A stretch of DNA of 64,000 nucleotides from Microbispora triticiradicis (GTDB lineage: Bacteria; Actinomycetota; Actinomycetes; Streptosporangiales; Streptosporangiaceae), in NCBI GenBank assembly GCA_003260025.2, contig QFZU02000063.1, positions 62,001 through 126,000 of the forward strand. The letters are read 5' to 3'. The notes beneath the pieces were generated by a model. That model searched no databases and had not been told where the DNA came from. It saw nothing but the letters and a program-made list of their open reading frames with translations. Numbering within the stretch: the stretch's first letter is position 1; each line of letters starts with the position of its first letter. This document shows, piece after piece, positions 59,368-64,000 of this stretch. A program made the position numbers and the translations under genes.

Positions 59368-59851
59368 GATCTACTCTCTGCTAGTAGCTATCTGGGGGCC
59401 CAGGGCGGATGCCAGCAGGGCGAGGTCCAGACAGTACAACGCACAGCACCGACAATGGTGCGGATCCTGAGCTACTGCACAATCCTCATGAGCAAACCGT
59501 ATGATCTTGGTCCGCGACAAGATCGCGTCGTCACTTCTAGATCCCTGGTCAGGTGTAGCAGGTTCGTGATCGTCTAGCTCCGCCTGGTTGCTGAGCAAGA
59601 AACTGCTGTCTAGGCGTCAGGGGCGGAGGCTCAGTTTCGGATCAGACGGACTCGCACGATCGACAGATCCGGCTGGTCGGCGGCCGCTAGCTTGGCATCC
59701 GTGGTCGGGCAGTGAGGCATGGGGCAAGCGGTGCGCCTGTATGCAGATGAGTGGCGGTTAGGTTGGCAGATGCATCTTCTGGAAACTACGCTGCCCCCTG
59801 AGGTCATAGTGATGTAAGTTTCGGGCAGGCAAGTTGACGGAGGGTGATCGA
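59368..59851. promoter_or_regulatory. Divergent promoter region of the que-dpd operon
   Basis: About 480 bp with no credible gene. It holds a GATCTTG-N8-CAAGATC inverted repeat (59503-59524) overlapping a TATGAT box. Nearer queC, TTGGCA (59763-59768) and TACGCT (59787-59792) are spaced 18 bp, with an AGATGCATCT palindrome (59768-59777) between them. I saw no recognisable preQ1 riboswitch aptamer. The region is clearly AT-richer than the host DNA. Confidence 0.45.
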
Positions 59852-60556
59852 ATGGCTACGAGCAAGCCGAAGGCTGTAGTGCTCCTGAGCGGCGGGCTTG
59901 ACTCGACGACCGTCCTCGCGATCGCTCGCCATGAAGACTATGAGACGTACGCACTTAGCTTCCGTTATGGGCAGCGTCACACAGAGGAACTCGAGGCGGC
60001 CAAGAAGATCGCGGTTGAACTGGGCGCAGCGCAGCATGTGATCACCGATATCAACCTCAGCATTTTCGGGGGATCCGCGCTCACCGATGACAAACTCGAG
60101 GTGCCACACCATGACAGTGTGGAAGAACTGGGAACCGAGATTCCGATCACTTATGTCCCCGCACGCAACACTATCTTCCTTTCCTTCGCTCTTGCCTGGG
60201 CAGAGACTCTCGGCTCATCCGATGTCTTCATAGGGGTCAACGCCTTGGACTACAGCGGATACCCGGACTGCCGGCCCGAGTACATCGAGGCCTACGAGCG
60301 CATGGCCAATCTGGCGACAAAGGCAGGTGTCGAGGGTATCCAGAAGCTCAGGATTCACACCCCCTTGATCGAACTCACCAAGGCGCAGACGATTCAGCGT
60401 GGCCTCGAACTAGGAGTCAACTACGCATGGACGCACAGTTGTTACGACCCAGTCGATGGCAAAGCCTGCCAGACCTGTGACTCCTGCCTCCTGCGTAGCC
60501 GCGGCTTCGCCGAACTCGGCCTGACCGATCCATCTTTTACATCTTTGCGAGCTTGA
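59852..60556 (+). CDS. queC: 7-cyano-7-deazaguanine (preQ0) synthase
   Basis: A 234-aa PP-loop ATPase. The P-loop [10 protein letters not shown] lies at residues ~13-22, and the zinc site [16 protein letters not shown] is near the C-terminus. It converts 7-carboxy-7-deazaguanine to preQ0 using ATP and ammonia. GGAGG lies 8 nt upstream of the ATG. It is the first gene of the overlapping operon, and 3 bp separate it from queE. Confidence 0.95.
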   Translation: MATSKPKAVVLLSGGLDSTTVLAIARHEDYETYALSFRYGQRHTEELEAAKKIAVELGAAQHVITDINLSIFGGSALTDDKLEVPHHDSVEELGTEIPITYVPARNTIFLSFALAWAETLGSSDVFIGVNALDYSGYPDCRPEYIEAYERMANLATKAGVEGIQKLRIHTPLIELTKAQTIQRGLELGVNYAWTHSCYDPVDGKACQTCDSCLLRSRGFAELGLTDPSFTSLRA

Positions 60557-60559
60557 TTC

Positions 60560-61198
60560 GTGTACCGGGTGAAGGAGATCTTCTATACGCTGCAGGGCGA
60601 GGGTAGCCACGTCGGCCGTCCATCGGTATTCTGCCGCTTCACTAGTTGCAATCTTTGGACGGGCCGGGAAGCAGACCGGCATCGCGCGATCTGTCGCTTC
60701 TGCGACACGGACTTCGTCGGTACGGATGGGCCAGGCGGGGGCCGGTTTGCGACGGCTGAGGACCTTGCGTCTGCCGTCGCCAAGACGTGGCAGGGGCGCC
60801 CCCACCCGCGCAGCAAGCCCTACGTCGTATGCACCGGCGGGGAGCCTCTGCTGCAACTGGATCAGGCTGCCGTCGACGCGTTTCACAGTAAAGGTTTCGA
60901 GGTCGCGATAGAGACGAACGGGACCCGTCCCGCTCCGGCGGGTGTCGACTGGATATGCGTAAGCCCGAAGGCTGGCACTAATTTGATCCTCACTAAGGGT
61001 GATGATTTAAAGCTCGTCTTCCCTCAGCCGATGGCTGAACCTAAGCGGTTCGAGCACCTCGCCTTTACCCGATTTTTGCTGCAGCCAATGGATGGCCCCG
61101 ATCTGGCCGTCAATACTCGCGCAGCAATTGAATATTGCCTGGAACATCCCCAATGGGAGCTGAGTGTCCAGACTCACAAGAATCTGGGAATCCGTTGA
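60560..61198 (+). CDS. queE: 7-carboxy-7-deazaguanine synthase (radical SAM)
   Basis: A 212-aa radical SAM enzyme with the expanded cluster motif CX14CX2C (CNLW...CRFCDT, nt ~60647-60710) that distinguishes QueE from ordinary CX3CX2C enzymes. The SAM-binding [10 protein letters not shown] follows. It converts 6-carboxy-tetrahydropterin to CDG. The GTG start lacks a clear ribosome site, so coupling to queC is likely. The stop overlaps queD by 4 bp (TTGA). Confidence 0.93.
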   Translation: MYRVKEIFYTLQGEGSHVGRPSVFCRFTSCNLWTGREADRHRAICRFCDTDFVGTDGPGGGRFATAEDLASAVAKTWQGRPHPRSKPYVVCTGGEPLLQLDQAAVDAFHSKGFEVAIETNGTRPAPAGVDWICVSPKAGTNLILTKGDDLKLVFPQPMAEPKRFEHLAFTRFLLQPMDGPDLAVNTRAAIEYCLEHPQWELSVQTHKNLGIR

Positions 61199-61554
61199 TA
61201 GAAATTTTCCGCGAGTTCACCTTCGAGGCCGCGCATCGTTTGCCGAACGTGCCCGCCGGCCACAAGTGCGCCCGATTGCACGGCCATAGCTACCGGATTC
61301 AGGTGCATCTGCAGGGCACGGTTGACCCCCATGCAGGCTGGTTGATGGACTTCGGCGATATAAAGGCGGCTTTCCGGCCCATTAAAGAGCAACTCGACCA
61401 CTACTACCTAAATGACATTCCCGGCCTGGAGAACCCGACGAGTGAGGTACTCGCCAAGTGGATCTGGGATCGTTTAGCGGACCAGTTGCCGCTGACGGCG
61501 ATCCAGGTGATGGAAACTTGCACGTCGGGCTGTATCTACCGAGGGGAGGGTTGA
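61195..61554 (+). CDS. queD: 6-carboxy-5,6,7,8-tetrahydropterin synthase
   Basis: A 119-aa T-fold enzyme starting at a TTG that overlaps the queE stop. Zinc ligands and catalytic Cys are seen in FEAAHRLP and [10 protein letters not shown], with [11 protein letters not shown] and ETCTSGC near the end. It makes 6-carboxytetrahydropterin from dihydroneopterin triphosphate, the GTP cyclohydrolase product. No folE is in the window, so the host enzyme or a gene further right must supply it. Confidence 0.93.
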   Translation: MIEIFREFTFEAAHRLPNVPAGHKCARLHGHSYRIQVHLQGTVDPHAGWLMDFGDIKAAFRPIKEQLDHYYLNDIPGLENPTSEVLAKWIWDRLADQLPLTAIQVMETCTSGCIYRGEG

Positions 61555-61859
61555 TGCTGGAGGACGTTTGGGCTGCCTCCGGCACGCGCGGCACCCCCCT
61601 GCAAGTGGTCCGCCTTCAAGCGCTGCAATATCCCGTCCACGTCTCGGGATGGCAAGGTGCCCACGCGACTGCGGCTACGATCGCGATACCGGTGGGCTTC
61701 CACCCGCAGATCAAGGGCGTTCACCCGGCCTGGTTCGTCAAGAAATCTGCCAAATCCTGGAACCCAGTGAGCCGGCAGGTCGCGCCCTCCCTCGCTGACG
61801 AGGCTAGGACCCGCTTGAGCGCTGCGCATGCAGGTCGACCTATCCTTCCACCCAAGTGA
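61554..61859 (+). CDS. 101-aa hypothetical protein in the dpd operon
   Basis: ATG 61554 shares one base with the queD stop and has GAGGGGAGGG just upstream, so translation is well supported. The sequence (GTPLQVVRLQALQYPVHVSGW, then GFHPQIKGVHPAWFVKKSAKSW) has no membrane segment or motif I recognise. The basic, Trp-containing end might bind nucleic acid (guess). It lies between queD and the 309-aa gene. Confidence 0.75.
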   Translation: MLEDVWAASGTRGTPLQVVRLQALQYPVHVSGWQGAHATAATIAIPVGFHPQIKGVHPAWFVKKSAKSWNPVSRQVAPSLADEARTRLSAAHAGRPILPPK

Positions 61860-61866
61860 GGACTGA

Positions 61867-62796
61867 ATGAGCGTCCACTTGGTGGTGACGTGCTCAAACC
61901 GGAAACGCCGGGCTGTTCCCGACCGTCTTCGCTTTCGCGATATCCCCGCTGGCGCGGTTGCGCAGCGCCGCGCTGCTTGGACGGCCCGACTGGCTATCGG
62001 TTCCACTATTACTCCTGCGCGTGAGATCTACGCGGGGGAGCACTGGCAGATAGCTCGGACGCTGGTCGAGGTGGTTGGCGCCAGTGCATCGCTGTGGGTA
62101 GCTTCCGCCGGCTACGGACTTATTTCCGCTGACGTCCCAATCCACGCTTATGCAGCCACTTTCGCAGCCGGGCAACCGGACTCCGTCGCTGTAGATAGTG
62201 CCGGGGCTCGCACGTGGTGGCATGAATTGTCGTGCTGGCCTGGCCCGCAAGAGGGCGCGCCGCGCTCTCTGGCCGAGCTCGCTGAACGGGATCCCGATGC
62301 CACGATCATTGCGGTCCTATCGGACGCCTACCTCCGCGCCTGCGTCATCGATATTCGGCGTGCTATCTCCCGGCTGGCCGACCCGGAGAATCTGTCCGTC
62401 TTCGGCCCACCGGGAAGCGTGACCGGGATCGAAGAGCACATGGTCCCGGTGACGGCCGCGCTTCGTCCCCTAGTTGGCGGCAGCCTCCAAGCGCTTAATG
62501 TCCGAGCAGCACGATACGTGCTCGGAGTTGCCCGAGAGGCCGGGAGCCCGCTGCGCAGGTCGCTCTTGGCGAAGTTGGCGGCCGACGCCGCCGTCGCCGC
62601 GCCCGCCGATTCCGGACGCCGTGGTCCGGGCATTCGAATGAGCGACGCAGAGGTTCGCGAATTCATCCGAGGACACCTTGGTCCCGGCGCTTCGGCTACG
62701 CGCCTCCTTCGTAAGCTACGCGACACGGGACGCTCTTGTGAGCAGGCCAGGTTTCGCGACCTCTTCATTACGGTTGTCGGAGAGGGGTTTCGGTGA
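61867..62796 (+). CDS. 309-aa DUF6884/YaaA-like protein, candidate DpdC-type factor
   Basis: The N-terminal half has VVTCSNRKRR (residues ~5-14), REIYAGEHWQIARTLVE and LWVASAGYGLISADVPIHAYAATF. This pattern resembles the DUF6884/YaaA-type superfamily thought to act on or bind DNA bases. GAGGACTGA precedes the ATG, and the stop overlaps the next gene by 4 bp. In Dpd systems DpdC converts preQ0 in DNA to the 7-amido form. This gene is a candidate for that or a related role, but I cannot confirm it by eye. Confidence 0.7.
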   Translation: MSVHLVVTCSNRKRRAVPDRLRFRDIPAGAVAQRRAAWTARLAIGSTITPAREIYAGEHWQIARTLVEVVGASASLWVASAGYGLISADVPIHAYAATFAAGQPDSVAVDSAGARTWWHELSCWPGPQEGAPRSLAELAERDPDATIIAVLSDAYLRACVIDIRRAISRLADPENLSVFGPPGSVTGIEEHMVPVTAALRPLVGGSLQALNVRAARYVLGVAREAGSPLRRSLLAKLAADAAVAAPADSGRRGPGIRMSDAEVREFIRGHLGPGASATRLLRKLRDTGRSCEQARFRDLFITVVGEGFR

Positions 62797-63944
62797 TGGG
62801 AACCTCTAGGCACGCGCAGACGCGAGAGGTTCGCGCCCTTCGCATCGTTCAGGCGAAGAATCACCCCCTGTATGTTTTTATGTTGCGGGCTGGCGAGATC
62901 TTAAACTTCGCGGATATCTCACGGGTTAGCCGCGACGAGGCTGGCAAGCTAATCGGCTATCAGCGACCGCAGGTACGCAAGCACGTTAGCGAGATTGTGG
63001 AGTATTTGGACAGCGACCTGCCAATCTTCCCGAACCCGATCATCCTCGCTCTCTCCCCAGACGTGCAATTTCGCAGCACACGCGGCGGCAACCGGCATCC
63101 CGACGACAAAATTTCCGACACTGGGCGGCTCACACTGCCCGTTCCCGAGGAGGGCAGGCCAAAGCCCGCGTGGATCGTCGACGGGCAACAGCGCGCCTTG
63201 GCGCTTTCCCAGTCACGACGTAAGGACTTTCCTGTTCCAGTCACCGCGTTCGTCGCGGACTCCGTGAACCTTCAGCGTGACCAGTTCGTCCGTATCAACA
63301 ACACGAGGCCCCTGCCCCGCGGCCTCGTTACCGAGCTGCTTCCCGAGGTGGACAGCCCACTCCCGTCGCGTCTGGCTGTCCGTCAAGCACCGTCCCGGCT
63401 GTGCGACGTCCTCAACTCCGATCCGGCCTCGCCCTTCGCTGGGATGATTAAACGAGCGTCCACCCCAGGCAGGAAGTCGCAGACCGCGGTGGTCGGCGAT
63501 AGCGGAATCGTTGCCATGATCCAAGAGAGCCTGATGTCTCCATCGGGGAGCCTGTATCCGTACCGTGATATCGGCCGTTCAGAGACGGACTACGACAGCG
63601 TAATCAAGGCGCTGATCGTTTACTGGTGCGCGGTTCGTGACACATTCCCTGAAGCATGGGGGAAGCCCCCGGAGAAGAGTCGGCTTATGCACGGCACCGG
63701 GATTCGCGCCATGGGGAGGCTCATGGACCGGATCCTTGCGACGGTGGATCCCCTGCAATCCGACGCGCGGGAACGCATTTGCGCACACCTGGCGTTAGTC
63801 GCATCGTCCTGCCGCTGGACCGCAGGGTCGTGGGAGGTCCTAGGCCGGGAGTGGAACGAGATCGAGAACCTAAACAAGCACGTACAAGAGCTTTCTAACT
63901 ACCTCATCCGCGTATATCACAACGCCCGTAGGGAACTCGCGTGA
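62793..63944 (+). CDS. dpdB: DGQHR-domain (DndB-like) protein of the Dpd system
   Basis: A 383-aa protein with the DndB/DGQHR core: FPNPIILALSPDVQF, then WIVDGQQRALALSQSRRKDFPVPVTAFV (DGQQR in place of DGQHR). This family is shared by phosphorothioation (DndB) and 7-deazaguanine (DpdB) systems. DndB is a transcriptional or modification regulator; DpdB has ParB-like features and may hydrolyse ATP for DpdA. GTG at 62793 overlaps the upstream stop, and its own stop overlaps dpdA by 4 bp. Confidence 0.85.
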   Translation: MMGTSRHAQTREVRALRIVQAKNHPLYVFMLRAGEILNFADISRVSRDEAGKLIGYQRPQVRKHVSEIVEYLDSDLPIFPNPIILALSPDVQFRSTRGGNRHPDDKISDTGRLTLPVPEEGRPKPAWIVDGQQRALALSQSRRKDFPVPVTAFVADSVNLQRDQFVRINNTRPLPRGLVTELLPEVDSPLPSRLAVRQAPSRLCDVLNSDPASPFAGMIKRASTPGRKSQTAVVGDSGIVAMIQESLMSPSGSLYPYRDIGRSETDYDSVIKALIVYWCAVRDTFPEAWGKPPEKSRLMHGTGIRAMGRLMDRILATVDPLQSDARERICAHLALVASSCRWTAGSWEVLGREWNEIENLNKHVQELSNYLIRVYHNARRELA

Positions 63945-64000
63945 AGTTCTATTTTCCCGACAGTCAGGACATGGTCAGTCCAACCTATGACTTCATCAAT
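63941..64000 (+). CDS. dpdA: Start of DpdA (DNA preQ0 transglycosylase), truncated by the window edge
   Basis: The first 20 codons (FYFPDSQDMVSPTYDFIN after the GTG) match the highly conserved N-terminus of DpdA/TgtA5, the tRNA-guanine-transglycosylase homologue that exchanges guanine in DNA for preQ0. The start overlaps the dpdB stop (GTGA). Catalytic residues lie beyond the window, so identity rests on the N-terminus and context. Confidence 0.75.
   Translation, partial: MKFYFPDSQDMVSPTYDFIN

Noticed and set aside
59371-59598. A 75-aa open frame upstream of the VUT gene
   Set aside because: Poor codon bias, no ribosome site, and it occupies the likely promoter region.
59600-59851. A preQ1 riboswitch before queC
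   Set aside because: No compact C-rich pseudoknot aptamer preceding the ribosome site could be recognised.

Overview
The window is very GC-rich and looks like a sporulating or filamentous actinomycete of the Streptosporangiaceae type (Microbispora, Nonomuraea or Sphaerisporangium-like). The grounds are pervasive GC-ending codons, frequent GTG starts, many 4-bp stop/start overlaps, CBM2-linked xylan hydrolases, a HAMP-array hybrid kinase with an Osa-like partner set, and AfsR/LuxR-type regulators. The genus is inferred, not proven.

Layout. 0-16 kb holds regulation and housekeeping genes: a membrane-tethered sigma-like fusion protein, a NYN-domain protein with a long 15-bp-repeat linker, a MerR regulator with a perfect operator, an Osa-like signalling set (response regulator, HAMP-array hybrid kinase broken by a small deletion, and a divergent PP2C phosphatase), an S9 peptidase homologue that has lost its catalytic Ser and His, an RlmA-like methyltransferase and a metallo-beta-lactamase-fold protein. 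16-24 kb has an MFS and an MMPL transporter, a Nudix hydrolase, a small coiled-coil protein, an ATPase/LuxR regulator, a PPOX-type flavoprotein and a GNAT acetyltransferase. 24.5-35 kb is a compact tailoring-enzyme locus with no visible PKS or NRPS: an adenylate-forming ligase, an FAD monooxygenase, an FMN hydroxy-acid oxidase, two unusual cytochromes P450, a cation/proton antiporter and a two-component system. 35-44 kb has a giant secreted metallophosphoesterase with three copies of an uncharacterised module, a HupE-like membrane protein, and a molybdate locus (TOBE regulator plus modABC). 44-56 kb contains a Rieske oxygenase remnant, a xylan locus (GH10-CBM2, CBM2-GH62, then a LamG-GH43 protein at 52.8 kb) and, between them, redox genes (VOC, HxlR, LLM flavoprotein, F420/NADP reductase-like, nitronate monooxygenase).

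From 56.13 kb to the right edge lies a mobile genomic island. Its left end is a 3'-half copy of tRNA-Pro(CGG), followed by a tyrosine integrase, a DUF2637 membrane protein typical of actinomycete integrative elements, and a VUT-family (7-deazaguanine precursor) transporter. A tightly overlapping operon then follows: queC, queE, queD, a 101-aa unknown, a 309-aa unknown, a DndB-like DGQHR-family gene (dpdB) and the first 20 codons of dpdA. This is the front half of a Dpd 7-deazaguanine DNA-modification system. QueD, QueE and QueC would make preQ0 from the GTP-cyclohydrolase product, and DpdA would insert it into DNA. The rest of dpdA, any restriction genes and the intact tRNA-Pro should lie beyond position 64000.

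Three coding sequences appear damaged or catalytically altered: a frameshifting deletion in the HAMP kinase, an in-frame loss of the acid-catalyst region in GH62, and loss of Ser/His in the S9 protein.
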